A stretch of DNA of 64,000 nucleotides from Fusicatenibacter saccharivorans. Its GTDB lineage: Bacteria > Bacillota > Clostridia > Lachnospirales > Lachnospiraceae. The notes beneath the pieces were generated by a model. It was given only the letters and a program-made list of their open reading frames with translations, was not told the origin of the DNA and searched no databases. The position numbers were made by a program, and so were the translations under genes. This document shows, piece after piece, positions 17,488 through 26,547 of this stretch (positions are counted from its first letter, which is position 1; the number at the start of each line of letters is the position of its first letter). The stretch spans positions 186,001 through 250,000 of the forward strand of contig NZ_JADNOP010000002.1 of NCBI RefSeq assembly GCF_015557635.1. Direction: 5' to 3'.

Positions 17488-19761
17488 TCAGGAGACGGGA
17501 AATTCCACATCCGACCGGTATCCGTGAACCGCCAGGCGGTCACGCTTCAACTGTACTGTCACGGCTCCATCCACCGGTGTTCCGTAGATATGGCTTTTGC
17601 AGGCACGAAGCCGCTCCAGCAGCTCCCGGTGCGGATGGCCGTACCGTCCCGGCCACGCGCAGGAAATCAGGCTGATCTGCGGCTGTATGCGGTTCAGAAA
17701 TGCCTCGCTCGTTGAATTTCTCGAGCCGTGGTGCGCCACCTTTAAAATCTGGCACCGCTCTGCCGCCCCCAGGACCTCTTCTTCTCCGCTTCCCTCCAGA
17801 TCTCCCGTCAGAAGTGCGCGGCAGGCACCGCAGGAAAGCTGTAATACAACACTTCCGGCGTTTTCCTCTCCCGTATAGTCTTCGTCCGCTCCCGGATGAA
17901 GCACCGATACGGTGAGTTCTCCTGCACGGATCTCGTCTCCCTTTTTTAGATATTCTACCATAATTCCCGCTTTTTGTGCGGCTAAAATAAAAGGATTTTC
18001 TTTTTCGCTTCCTTTCATCCACACAGGCAGGAACAGATGGCGGATGCGAAGCGCCGTTTTCTGCTCCCCGATCATCTCCAGCAGTTCGAGGATTCCGTTC
18101 GTGTGATCTGCGTCCGGGTGCGTGACAACAACGGCATCAAGAGCGGCAATGCCGCGCTGTTTCAGATACGGGAGAATCCTTTTTTCCCCGATCGCAGACG
18201 CACTGCTGCTCCCGCCGTCATTCAGCATCAGAAAACGGCCGCTCTCCACCACCAGCGCATCGCCCTGGCCGACGTCCAGCGCTGTAATGGAAAACGTTTC
18301 CCGGGGACGGTAAAAAAGCAGAACACAGGCAAAAAACATGGTAATACCAAAGAGCATCCGCTCCCGCCTTCGTGCCTGCGCACCTTTTCGTTTTGCCCCA
18401 TCCGGATTCATCTCCCGTTTTCGTTTTCGCACATACAGTATCACCAGCAGACCGGTCAGAATGATTCCATATCCTGCCATCTGCCATTTTTCCGGCTGAC
18501 CGCAGATCCACACATTTCCCGGAATCTGTGCGACCGCCGCTGTCATCTGCCGCAGAAGTGTGAGCAGGAACCGCGCCGGAAGCAGAACAACACTTCCCGC
18601 TTTCACACTTGCCAGTCCCGCCAGAAGCCCCGCAGCACCCGTCAGCAGCACCGCCGTCATGACAGCTCCTGCAAACAGATTCGGCAGAAACGCAAAGAGC
18701 GGAATCTCATAAAAATACCACGCCTGCAGCGGGATCATGACAAGCTGCAGGGAAAGGTACACCATCGCAGCCTCTTTCCCTTTCGCCGCAAGTTTTTCCA
18801 GCCCCGTTTTTTCCCCGCGTCTCTTCCGTTCCGCCTTCTCCCCCGCCAGAACCGGATAAACCCCGGAAATGGCTGTTACTGCTCCAAACGAAAGCCAGAA
18901 CCCGCTCTGCTCCAGATACGAGGGATTTTCCGCCAGCATCAGAATTGCCGCAAGAGAGAGCGCACTTAAGGAATCATACGTCCTTCCCACTGCGACAGCT
19001 CCCATCCGCACTGCAAACATCACCACTGCACGCACGGTCGCCGTTCCGCTGCCGGTAAACATGCCATACAGCACCATACCGGCGGCCGCTGCCAGAGACG
19101 CGGGAGTTTTCGGCAGATGCAGCGCCATCAGCAGCCGTCGGAGTGCCATGCCGAGCAGCATCAGATGCATGCCAGAAACGGAAATCAGGTGCAGCAGACC
19201 GCTCTGCTGATACGCCAGATACGTCTCCTCCGTGAGTTCCGACCGTTCCCCGAGCAGCATCGCAGAAAGCACACCTGCCTCCTCCTCCGGCATCATTTCT
19301 TTTAAAACGGCACAGCACCGCTCCCGCTCCAGCCGGAGCGCTTCGCCGAGATTCCACCGCCCGACATCCACAACTTCCTCCCGCTCCGAAATCACGTAGA
19401 ACGCACAGCCTTTTCCCTCATAATATGTTTTCTCATCAAACATCCCCGGATTGCGCGGGCTTTCCGGCTTTTTTACAGTTCCGTACACCCGCACAGCGGC
19501 TCCGACCGGCAGATCTCCCCGCTTTGCGAGCAGATAAATTTTCCCTTTGCTTCCCTCCCCGCGCAGCACATACCCGTTATTGCTGCTCTTTTTCTCATAC
19601 GTTTCAATTGTCCCTGCAATCCACACCTTCCTGCCCTGCTGCGCTTTGTTTTCGTATTTGGGGTCAGAAAAAGGCGTGCCAAGAGGCACGCCCGCAATCT
19701 GCAGCAGCACAAGCACCAGCATGAATCCAAGACACGCCAGGCACATGGGCCGTTTTCTCAT
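17488..19761 (-). CDS. comEC: ComEC/Rec2 DNA-uptake channel
   Basis: Membrane channel that carries single-stranded DNA into the cytoplasm during transformation. At 757 residues it is complete: N-terminal DUF4131/OB-like extracytoplasmic part (about 25-200), the competence membrane domain with many segments (about 200-450, including LLHLISVSGMHLMLLGMALR), and a C-terminal metallo-beta-lactamase-like domain (about 485-745) with VVVTHPDADHTNG and LKVAHHGSRNS. The ATG overlaps the gerMN gene stop by 4 bases. Intact motifs argue that it is functional. Confidence 0.96.
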   Translation of the reverse strand: MRKRPMCLACLGFMLVLVLLQIAGVPLGTPFSDPKYENKAQQGRKVWIAGTIETYEKKSSNNGYVLRGEGSKGKIYLLAKRGDLPVGAAVRVYGTVKKPESPRNPGMFDEKTYYEGKGCAFYVISEREEVVDVGRWNLGEALRLERERCCAVLKEMMPEEEAGVLSAMLLGERSELTEETYLAYQQSGLLHLISVSGMHLMLLGMALRRLLMALHLPKTPASLAAAAGMVLYGMFTGSGTATVRAVVMFAVRMGAVAVGRTYDSLSALSLAAILMLAENPSYLEQSGFWLSFGAVTAISGVYPVLAGEKAERKRRGEKTGLEKLAAKGKEAAMVYLSLQLVMIPLQAWYFYEIPLFAFLPNLFAGAVMTAVLLTGAAGLLAGLASVKAGSVVLLPARFLLTLLRQMTAAVAQIPGNVWICGQPEKWQMAGYGIILTGLLVILYVRKRKREMNPDGAKRKGAQARRRERMLFGITMFFACVLLFYRPRETFSITALDVGQGDALVVESGRFLMLNDGGSSSASAIGEKRILPYLKQRGIAALDAVVVTHPDADHTNGILELLEMIGEQKTALRIRHLFLPVWMKGSEKENPFILAAQKAGIMVEYLKKGDEIRAGELTVSVLHPGADEDYTGEENAGSVVLQLSCGACRALLTGDLEGSGEEEVLGAAERCQILKVAHHGSRNSTSEAFLNRIQPQISLISCAWPGRYGHPHRELLERLRACKSHIYGTPVDGAVTVQLKRDRLAVHGYRSDVEFPVS

Positions 19762-20681
19762 ATATCTTTTTCCTCCAGATAAGACAGGTCTTCCTCGTAG
19801 AACTGATTGAGTTTCATCGTTTCACGGAAGGTTACATCGCTCTCTCCGTTGATGGAAAACTGCACCTTATCCACCTTACAGTTCGCCGTGATGGAATCCA
19901 CCACCGCATAAATCGGAATCTGCTCCGCCACACTCGAAAGCGCAGAATCCTTAAAAGATTTGTCAAAATTCACATAGGCAATCCGATCGGATGTCGTGAC
20001 ACTTAAGACATTCATCGTATCCGGCAGCACTGCATAGTGGCCGTCTTCTTTCGGTCCCTTCATCAGCTGCTCCACCACGACACGCTCCAGCGGGATGTTC
20101 GTGCTGTACGGCACCCGCCGCGTCTCCTTCACAAGATGATCGCCTGCTTCATTTGCAAAATACAGTGTCAGCGTCGCATACTGATACTGATAAATTTCCC
20201 TTCCGGAATTTTCCAGAAAGCTGTCCGCCGTCATCGTTCCGATCTCGCGTCCTTTGGAATCCTTTAACGGATCCCCGTCGATCAGAAGCGTCACGCGCTC
20301 CACCTCCGGAACCTGCACAAAGGTACGCACCAGTCCTGCACGCACCAAAACCTCCTGCGGCCGCGCAAGCTCTCCGTACTCTCCGCTTAAGTTCAGCGTA
20401 AGGAGCCCGTTCTCCAGCGTATACGTCTTGATGGAAATCCCATTGGAAAGAAGTGCCTGGTTTCCGTCCTTGGCAGGTTTCTCCTGCAGCGCGTCAACCA
20501 GCTCCTTGATCAGTTTCTGATCCGTTCCTTCTTTTGGTTCATACGGCTCCTGCACCAGTGTTGTGCCGGTTTTGTCCAGGCAGTACAGGTGATACGCCGA
20601 CTCCTTCTGGCTCTTCTGCCACTGCCCGCAGCCGCTAAGAAGCAGCACGCCGGCCAGCAGTACGCCAAGTATCCGTTTCAT
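19758..20681 (-). CDS. GerMN-domain lipoprotein (germination/sporulation GerM-like)
   Basis: A lipoprotein with signal and lipobox LLLSGCGQ near the N-terminus and two successive GerMN (spore_germination domain) repeats of about 110 residues each. Each ends with a similar motif: FVQVPEVERVTLLIDG and VDKVQFSINGE. GerM of B. subtilis acts in engulfment and germination, and its repeats bind partner proteins such as SpoIIIAG. The ATG at 20681 is set by AGGAGG 8 bases upstream; a GTG three codons before is too close to it. It lies 12 bases after the histidine kinase and overlaps comEC, so all are co-transcribed. In walRK operons this slot often holds a regulator of the kinase, which is an alternative role. 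Confidence 0.85.
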   Translation of the reverse strand: MKRILGVLLAGVLLLSGCGQWQKSQKESAYHLYCLDKTGTTLVQEPYEPKEGTDQKLIKELVDALQEKPAKDGNQALLSNGISIKTYTLENGLLTLNLSGEYGELARPQEVLVRAGLVRTFVQVPEVERVTLLIDGDPLKDSKGREIGTMTADSFLENSGREIYQYQYATLTLYFANEAGDHLVKETRRVPYSTNIPLERVVVEQLMKGPKEDGHYAVLPDTMNVLSVTTSDRIAYVNFDKSFKDSALSSVAEQIPIYAVVDSITANCKVDKVQFSINGESDVTFRETMKLNQFYEEDLSYLEEKDI

Positions 20682-20693
20682 GTGCGCCACCTC

Positions 20694-22160
20694 CTACATC
20701 ACGTAATTCAGAGGAATCCGCACGGAAAATGTCGTTCCCTCGTTTTCTTTGCTGTATACACGGATCGCTCCCCGGTGCATGACAATCGCGCTCCGCGCAA
20801 TCGCAAGGCCAAGGCCGGTTCCGCCGATTTCCCGCGAGTGGGACTTATCCACGCGGTAAAAACGCTCGAAGATATGCGCAATCGACTCCTCCGGGATGCC
20901 GATGCCGGAGTCTGCCACCGTCACGTAGAAATATTTGTGATCCGCATTTAAGGATACACGCACCCATCCATTCTCGTTGTTGTACTTGATGCCGTTTTCG
21001 ATCAGGTTCGAGAACGCCAGCGAGAGCTTCGTCGCATCCACCTCCGCATTGACCGGGCGGAAGCTGTCGAGAATGAGCTCCACATTTTTCTGTGCGGCAA
21101 TCGGATGAAGCCGCTTCAGCAGCTGCTCTAACAGCTCGTTGATATTGACCTGGGTGATATTGAGGTCTGCCACCTTTTTGTCCATCTTGACCAGCGACAA
21201 AAGGTCGGTAATAATCTGGTTTTCGCGGTCGATCTCCGAGGTAATATCCTGCATGAACTCCTGATAAAGTTCCACCGGAACGCCCTCCTGCCCGTTCAGC
21301 GAATCCGCCAGAACCTTCATGGACGCAAGCGGCGTCTTTAACTCATGCGAGACGTTCGAAACAAATTCCTGGCGGGAATCGTCGAGCGTGCGGACGCGGG
21401 TCAGCATCTTGTTGAATGCGTCCGTGATCAGCTCTGTCTCGAGGTAATCCGGAACAGAAATGCTTTCATCAAGATAGCCATCGGTGATGTCCTCGATGGA
21501 ACGGGTGACCTTCTGGAACGGCTTCATCAGAATGCCCGCGAGCAGATAGCCAAAAACCAGCACGAGAAGCGCAATGATCGAAAGAATCGTCATTCCCTTC
21601 GTCTCCAGAATTTTCATATTCGCACGGATCTCATCCGTCGAAATGCTGACGAGCATAACGCCGAGCGTCTCCTTCGTCTCGGTATTCTGAATCCGCACCG
21701 TCATTTCCAGATAGCTGTTTTTCCGGTCGTACTGGCTCGTCTCCTTGCCCTGAAAGCTCTGGATGACCTCCTGCGAGATAATCGTCTTTCCGCGGTCCAT
21801 ATCGTACGTATCTTTGATGACGCGGAAATCCTGGTCAATAATCAGGATTCTGCCGCCGTAGATATTCGTCAGCATACTGAGCTGTCCGTTGATGACATCC
21901 GATCCAGGATCTTCCATGTAATTCTGCTGGATGAGCTGGTTGCAGATAATATCGCACTGATTTTTTACGGTAATACTGCGCACCGATACCGCACGGTCCT
22001 CATAGCTGTTTACGATGCTCTTCTCAAGGATCACACACGGTACAATGCCGATGATCACAAGAATCACCGTGATGCGGAAGCGCAGACTCCGCAGAAACTT
22101 CCATTTTTCTTTGTTTTTAAGCCTGGAAATAGTAACCAACTCCCCACTTTGTGTGAACAT
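20694..22160 (-). CDS. Sensor histidine kinase, WalK-like
   Basis: Membrane sensor kinase paired with the overlapping response regulator. It has two membrane segments (about residues 30-50 and 190-212) flanking an extracytoplasmic sensor region of about 140 residues. A HAMP domain, the H-box SNVSHELKTPLASMK, N-box NLIENGIKYN, G1 DSGIGIPEE and G2 GGTGLGLAIARS follow. There is no PAS domain, unlike WalK of Bacillus. The start is uncertain: the ATG at 22160 lies inside the regulator gene without a good ribosome site, and a TTG at 22139 is an alternative. Given its neighbours, wall or envelope status is a plausible signal; this is inferred. Confidence 0.9.
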   Translation of the reverse strand: MFTQSGELVTISRLKNKEKWKFLRSLRFRITVILVIIGIVPCVILEKSIVNSYEDRAVSVRSITVKNQCDIICNQLIQQNYMEDPGSDVINGQLSMLTNIYGGRILIIDQDFRVIKDTYDMDRGKTIISQEVIQSFQGKETSQYDRKNSYLEMTVRIQNTETKETLGVMLVSISTDEIRANMKILETKGMTILSIIALLVLVFGYLLAGILMKPFQKVTRSIEDITDGYLDESISVPDYLETELITDAFNKMLTRVRTLDDSRQEFVSNVSHELKTPLASMKVLADSLNGQEGVPVELYQEFMQDITSEIDRENQIITDLLSLVKMDKKVADLNITQVNINELLEQLLKRLHPIAAQKNVELILDSFRPVNAEVDATKLSLAFSNLIENGIKYNNENGWVRVSLNADHKYFYVTVADSGIGIPEESIAHIFERFYRVDKSHSREIGGTGLGLAIARSAIVMHRGAIRVYSKENEGTTFSVRIPLNYVM

Positions 22161-22806
22161 ACTTCGGTTCACTTGGATTTTTCTCGATCTTTTCGCGCAG
22201 ACGGCGGATATGTACATCTACGGTGCGCACGTCGCCCGGGTACTCATAGCCCCAGACAATGTTCAGCAGGTTCTCTCTGCTGTACACCTTGTTCGGATTG
22301 AAGACGAGAAGCTCGAGCACATCGAACTCCTTCGCAGTCAGATTGATCTCGCGGTCTCCGATGAAGACTCTTCTGCCCTCGCAGTCGATCCGCAGGTCTT
22401 TCACCTGTACGACTTTTGCTTTCTCTTCTTTTGGCTCCTGGCGGGCCGCACGGCGCATGATGGCCTTGATGCGTGCTTTTACTTCCAGAATGTTGAACGG
22501 CTTTGTGATGTAATCATCTGCGCCGTATTCCAGTCCCAGGATTTTGTCCATGTCCTCGCCCTTTGCGGTCAGCATGACGATCGGAACGTTGGAAAATTCA
22601 CGGATCTGCTGGCAGACGGACAATCCGTCCAGCTTTGGCAGCATCAGATCCAGAAGGATCATATCGTATTCTTTTTCTTTTGCCATGGAGAGTGCTTCCT
22701 CGCCGTCGTATGCGCAGTCAACCTCCATGCCGTCCTGCTCCAGGCTGAAGCGGATTCCTTTTACGATCAGTTTTTCATCATCAACTACAAGAACTTTCTT
22801 TGCCAT
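22117..22806 (-). CDS. OmpR/PhoB-family response regulator, WalR-like
   Basis: DNA-binding regulator of 229 residues. The receiver domain (1-115) has the acidic pair DDE at 9-11, the phosphorylation site Asp53 in LLDLMLPKLDG and the conserved Lys in TKPFN. The C-terminal winged helix (about 130-228) has ENLLNIVWGYEYPGDVRTVDVH and LREKIE, characteristic of the WalR/PhoB group. It begins 17 bases after comEA and its end overlaps the kinase gene, so the pair is translationally linked. The close match of the recognition region to WalR suggests wall-related targets; the symbol is withheld because WalR paralogues are common. Confidence 0.93.
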   Translation of the reverse strand: MAKKVLVVDDEKLIVKGIRFSLEQDGMEVDCAYDGEEALSMAKEKEYDMILLDLMLPKLDGLSVCQQIREFSNVPIVMLTAKGEDMDKILGLEYGADDYITKPFNILEVKARIKAIMRRAARQEPKEEKAKVVQVKDLRIDCEGRRVFIGDREINLTAKEFDVLELLVFNPNKVYSRENLLNIVWGYEYPGDVRTVDVHIRRLREKIEKNPSEPKYVHTKWGVGYYFQA

Positions 22807-22823
22807 TTCTTCTCCTTCTTGTT

Positions 22824-23528
22824 CTAAACCTCGATAGAACCCCTTATCTTTTCAAACATCTTTTCCTTGATGCCCTCAATGTTCATAATCTCCTCAATCG
22901 AACCAAACGGGCCGTTTGCTTCGCGATAGGCGATGATGGCATCCGCACGGCTCTCTCCGATGCCGGAGAGTGTCATCAGTTCTTCTTTTCCGGCCGTGTT
23001 CAGGTTGACTTTGCCGGAACCGGAAGCCTGCTCCGTGCCGCCCGTATTCTGCTGCGGTGTTTCCGTGCTTTCCATGTTTTCTGCCTCCTCGCGCGTCCAG
23101 ACGGTGATCTGCTCTCCGTCTTCGATTTTCCGTGCAAGATTGAGGATTTTTTCTTCAGCATCCGGCAGAAATCCGCCTGCCGCTTCCACAGCCTGCACTA
23201 CGCGGCTTCCGCCCGGCAGCGTGTAGACACCGGGGGAAGCGACCGCACCGCAGATATAAACCTGCACCGTTTCTTCCGGTGCTGCCTCCTGTGCCTCACG
23301 TTTTTCTGGAATGCCTGTGGTTTCTCCGGCGCTTTTTTCGGAAACCGTCTGCTCCTCATCCACTTCCTTCTGATTCCCGAAAACGGTTTCCGCCGTGCTC
23401 CCGCCTGTGCTATCTGACAGTTTGTATTCTGTATCCCTGTGGTTGCATCCGCAGAGCAAAAAAACCAGCATCGCCGCCAGTATTTTTGCATGTTTTCTGC
23501 CTCTGTTCTGCTGTTTTTTCAATTTCAT
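22824..23528 (-). CDS. comEA: ComEA-like DNA receptor, predicted lipoprotein
   Basis: Surface receptor that binds double-stranded DNA for uptake by ComEC. The C-terminal 65 residues form a double helix-hairpin-helix (VNLNTAGKEELMTLSGIGES and ANGPFGSIEEIMNIEGIKEK). Before it is an SLBB domain (about 85-145, VYICGAVASPGVYTLPGGSR), and between them a low-complexity linker. The N-terminus has a hydrophobic stretch ending FLLCGCNH, which fits a lipobox with Cys as the anchor rather than the usual transmembrane anchor. The ATG has AGGGAG upstream. First gene of the comEA-to-holA transcript. Confidence 0.93.
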   Translation of the reverse strand: MKLKKQQNRGRKHAKILAAMLVFLLCGCNHRDTEYKLSDSTGGSTAETVFGNQKEVDEEQTVSEKSAGETTGIPEKREAQEAAPEETVQVYICGAVASPGVYTLPGGSRVVQAVEAAGGFLPDAEEKILNLARKIEDGEQITVWTREEAENMESTETPQQNTGGTEQASGSGKVNLNTAGKEELMTLSGIGESRADAIIAYREANGPFGSIEEIMNIEGIKEKMFEKIRGSIEV

Positions 23529-23596
23529 GCTGTGTACTCCCTTCCGCTTCGCATCTGACGCGCAAGGGTCCCTTGTGTACGCATAACTACGTTTCT

Positions 23597-23625
23597 ATTG
23601 TATCGAAGAAACCATAAAAATACAA
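23597..23625 (-). promoter_or_regulatory. Promoter of the comEA operon
   Basis: Minus strand TTGTAT (23625-23620) and TACAAT (23602-23597), spacing 17, lie about 70 bases before the comEA ATG. The leader also contains the palindrome ACAAGGGACCCTTGCG. Confidence 0.7.
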
Positions 23626-23641
23626 GTAGAAATCTTAATCG

Positions 23642-24073
23642 TTATTCCCACTGAAACACTACAATTCCCACAACTGCCACTGCCATGCCGAGCAGCTTGC
23701 GCACGGTGAAATCCGTTTTTTCCATACCGAAAAGGCCGAACAGTTCAATCAGCCACGCCGCTGCGAGCTGGGAAATGACGATCAGCATCGCCGCCTTCGC
23801 CGGGCCGAGCCCTGCCATACTCCAGATAACCGTGATCGTGATAAACGCGCCAATTGCCCCGCCGAGCAGCAGATACCACGGCTTTACGCGGAACAGATCC
23901 CCGATCGGCTCCCTCCCGGTGATGCACCATGCCGCAAGACAGACGGCAAACGCACTAATCTGCACCCAGCCGGCCGCCAGCCATGTACTCGTCTGTTTCG
24001 TCACCTCTGTGTTGAAAACGCCCTGAATACTCATCAGTGCGCCGGAAAGCAGCGCTGTTAAAATTCCCGCCAT
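23642..24073 (-). CDS. DMT-superfamily small transporter (YdcZ/DUF606-like)
   Basis: A 143-residue integral membrane protein with four to five hydrophobic segments, beginning MAGILTALLSGALMSIQGVF. Motifs such as NTEVTKQTSTWLAAGWVQ and AAMLIVISQLAAAWLIELFG mark the YdcZ (DUF606) branch of the drug/metabolite transporter superfamily; the substrate is unknown. The ATG at 24073 is fixed by GGAGGAAG upstream; the longer frame runs back through the palindrome and is not real coding. It follows argD at a distance, separated by a terminator and by the 162-bp palindrome that would form the 5' end of its transcript. Confidence 0.82.
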   Translation of the reverse strand: MAGILTALLSGALMSIQGVFNTEVTKQTSTWLAAGWVQISAFAVCLAAWCITGREPIGDLFRVKPWYLLLGGAIGAFITITVIWSMAGLGPAKAAMLIVISQLAAAWLIELFGLFGMEKTDFTVRKLLGMAVAVVGIVVFQWE

Positions 24074-24098
24074 TGATTCTTCCTCCTGCTGTTTTTTT

Positions 24099-24260
24099 AT
24101 GTACTCTCGGAGTCTTTCTGCGCTTGATTTTACGAGAAGATTTTTTGTCAGTTGTGCCCAAATTTCTGAGGCGTACGCGGTGCGTACGTTGATGAAATTT
24201 GGGTGCAGTTGGCGGAAAATCGGCCGTAAAAGCAAGTGCAGAAAGGCCCCGAGAGTACAT
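24099..24260. repeat. About 160-bp imperfect palindrome, copy 2
   Basis: Arms of about 76 bases pair from ATGTACTCTCGG (24099-24110) with CCGAGAGTACAT (24249-24260). Inner matches include CCCAAATTTC (24157-24166) with GAAATTTGGG (24194-24203). The centre is CGTACGC / GCGTACG (24172-24178 and 24182-24188). Both strands carry short, similar open frames, as expected from the symmetry. It ends 13 bases before the ribosome site of the DMT transporter. Length and central pattern match the element at 16260-16419. Confidence 0.75.
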
Positions 24261-24315
24261 TTTATACTATTCCTTTTTTCCCCGTTTTTATACAGAATTC
24301 AGGGACAGCAGGAAA

Positions 24316-24355
24316 ACAGCCGCCCGGTCTCCTGCATAGGAAACCAGACGGCTGT
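24316..24355 (-). terminator. Terminator of the argCJBD operon
   Basis: On the minus strand a 17-pair stem (arms starting ACAGCCGTCTGG and ending CCGGGCGGCTGT, including three G-U pairs) with a 6-base loop is followed by TTTT, 11 bases after the argD stop. Confidence 0.85.
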
Positions 24356-24365
24356 CTATTTCACA

Positions 24366-25556
24366 TTACTGTAATGCTTTCTCCAGTTTTTCAATCATCT
24401 CATCGATGTCATCTTTCGTAATCACAAGCGGCGGTACCATACGAAGAACGTCGCTTCCGGCGGAAATCACAAGAAGTCCGTTCTCAATCGCGCGGTTGAT
24501 GACTTCTCCGACCGGACGGCCCGTTACGACAAGGCCCTGCATAAAGCCTTTTCCACGGCGTGCTGCGAGGCAGTCATATTTTTTCACCAGCTCGTCCAGC
24601 TTTTTCTCCAGATACGGAGCCGTCTCTGCTACATGCTCTACGACATGCTGTTTCTCATAGCATTCAAATACAGCATTGACAGCCGCGCAGGCCAGCGGGT
24701 TTCCGCCGTATGTCGTTCCGTGGTCTCCCGGAACGAGCGAATGCTCTGCCGTCTTTTTATTCAGCACGAAGGCGCCGACCGGAACGCCGCAGCCAAGTGC
24801 TTTTGCACACGTCATGACATCCGGCTGTACGCCGTAATCCTGCCATGCGAACAGTTTTCCCGTTCTTCCCATACCGCACTGGATCTCGTCGAGAATCAGC
24901 AGGATGTCGTGCTCGTCACACAGATCGCGCACGCCCTGTAAAAATTCTTTCGTTGCCGGATAGATACCGCCCTCGCCCTGTACAGTCTCCATGATGATCG
25001 CACATGTCTTGTCGGTAATCTGTGCCTTTACGCTCTCCAGATCATTAAAATCCGCAAATTTAATGCCGCCGATCAGCGGTTTGAACGGATCCTGATAATG
25101 CGTATTTCCTGTTACAGAAAGCGCTCCAAGGCTTCTTCCATGGAAGGAATGGTTCATCGCGATGATCTCATGATCGTTGCTGCCGTCTTTTAAGTAAGCG
25201 TATTTTCTCGCTACTTTGATGGCTCCCTCGATCGACTCCGTACCGCTGTTCGTAAAGAATACTTTATCCATGCCGGATGCCTTCGCCAGCTTTTCTGCCG
25301 CGGAGCCCATCGGAACATTGTAGAACAGGTTGGAAACATGGATGACTTTGTCCACCTGGTCTTTCACTGCTTTTTTATAATCGTCATTGCTGTAGCCGAG
25401 CGCATATACCGCGATACCTGCCGCAAAGTCCAGATATGCTTTTCCGTCGGTGTCATACAGATGAACGCCCTCGCCGTGGTCGATCACGAGCGGGAACCGG
25501 TTATAGGTGTGGAGCACGTACTGCTCGGTCTGTTCCATATACTCATTCGTCTTCAT
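24366..25556 (-). CDS. argD: Acetylornithine aminotransferase
   Basis: PLP-dependent class III aminotransferase converting N-acetylglutamate semialdehyde to N-acetylornithine. Visible features are [20 protein letters not shown], the [15 protein letters not shown] region, [20 protein letters not shown], and the PLP lysine in [17 protein letters not shown]. Length 396. It overlaps the end of argB by 14 bases, with an AGGAGAAA ribosome site inside argB. Last gene of argC-argJ-argB-argD. Confidence 0.96.
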   Translation of the reverse strand: MKTNEYMEQTEQYVLHTYNRFPLVIDHGEGVHLYDTDGKAYLDFAAGIAVYALGYSNDDYKKAVKDQVDKVIHVSNLFYNVPMGSAAEKLAKASGMDKVFFTNSGTESIEGAIKVARKYAYLKDGSNDHEIIAMNHSFHGRSLGALSVTGNTHYQDPFKPLIGGIKFADFNDLESVKAQITDKTCAIIMETVQGEGGIYPATKEFLQGVRDLCDEHDILLILDEIQCGMGRTGKLFAWQDYGVQPDVMTCAKALGCGVPVGAFVLNKKTAEHSLVPGDHGTTYGGNPLACAAVNAVFECYEKQHVVEHVAETAPYLEKKLDELVKKYDCLAARRGKGFMQGLVVTGRPVGEVINRAIENGLLVISAGSDVLRMVPPLVITKDDIDEMIEKLEKALQ

Positions 25557-26439
25557 GATTGAATTTCTCCTTGTTTTCCCCTAAAATAGCCGTACCAATT
25601 CCTTTGTTCGTAAAGATCTCAAGCAGCAGGCAGTGCGGGATTCTTCCGTCCATGATGTGGACTCTCGATACGCCGTTCCCGATCGCATCGATGCAGCCCT
25701 GCAGTTTTGGAATCATGCCGCCGCCGACATTTCCGTTTGTGATGAGATCTCTTGCTTCCTGTACGTGGAGCTCGGAAATCAGGCTCTCCGGATCCTTCGG
25801 ATCTTTGTAGACACCCTCGATATCGGTCAGGAATGCCAGTTTTTCTGCATTTAACGCCTCAGCGATGGCGCATGCCGCGTCGTCTGCGTTGATATTGTAA
25901 GTATTGAAATCATCATCCATGCCGACCGGGCAGACAACCGGAAGGAAGTCGTTCTCCAGAAGATCGTACAGCACCTTCGGGTTTACGTTCTTGATATTTC
26001 CAACGAAGCCGATATCCTCGCCCTTGGACAGCTTCTTCTCTACATTTAAGAGTCCGCCGTCTTTTCCGCTGATGCCGACAGCATTAACTCCGAGTGACTG
26101 AATCATGGTGACAAGCTCTTTGTTGACCTTATTCAGCACCATCTCTGCCACCTCCATCGTATCGGCATCCGTTACACGAAGGCCGTTGACGAATTTCGGT
26201 TCCATGCCGACTTTTCCGACCCAGCGGCTGATTTCCTTTCCGCCGCCATGTACGATGATCGGTTTGAAGCCGACCAGTTTCAGAAGAACTACGTCCTGAA
26301 TGACGTTTCTCTTTAACTCTTCATCCACCATTGCGCTTCCGCCGTATTTGATGACAATGATTTTGCGGTTGAACCGCTGAATATAAGGAAGTGCCTCGAT
26401 CAGCACATTTGCTTTGTCCAGATACATCTGATTTACCAT
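25543..26439 (-). CDS. argB: Acetylglutamate kinase
   Basis: Phosphorylates N-acetylglutamate, the second step of arginine synthesis and the usual point of arginine feedback. Motifs: [22 protein letters not shown], and [16 protein letters not shown]. Length 298, with the N-terminal helix ([16 protein letters not shown]) found in arginine-sensitive hexameric forms, so feedback inhibition is likely. The ATG has GCGAGGAAA upstream. It lies 108 bases after argJ; that gap has a hairpin with arms GTGCCGGGAAA and TTTCCGGTAC. Confidence 0.96.
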   Translation of the reverse strand: MVNQMYLDKANVLIEALPYIQRFNRKIIVIKYGGSAMVDEELKRNVIQDVVLLKLVGFKPIIVHGGGKEISRWVGKVGMEPKFVNGLRVTDADTMEVAEMVLNKVNKELVTMIQSLGVNAVGISGKDGGLLNVEKKLSKGEDIGFVGNIKNVNPKVLYDLLENDFLPVVCPVGMDDDFNTYNINADDAACAIAEALNAEKLAFLTDIEGVYKDPKDPESLISELHVQEARDLITNGNVGGGMIPKLQGCIDAIGNGVSRVHIMDGRIPHCLLLEIFTNKGIGTAILGENKEKFNHEDE

Positions 26440-26547
26440 GATTTTTTCCTCGCTCTCCTCTTTTGATTCCTGATTCTGCTGTACCGGAAATACGGTTTCC
26501 CGGCACTGTTTCGTTGTATTCCCTCAGAATTTTTATCCGACTATTTT

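Noticed and set aside
24099-24260. Similar short peptides on both strands
   Set aside because: They arise from the palindrome itself; neither has a ribosome site or a family match.
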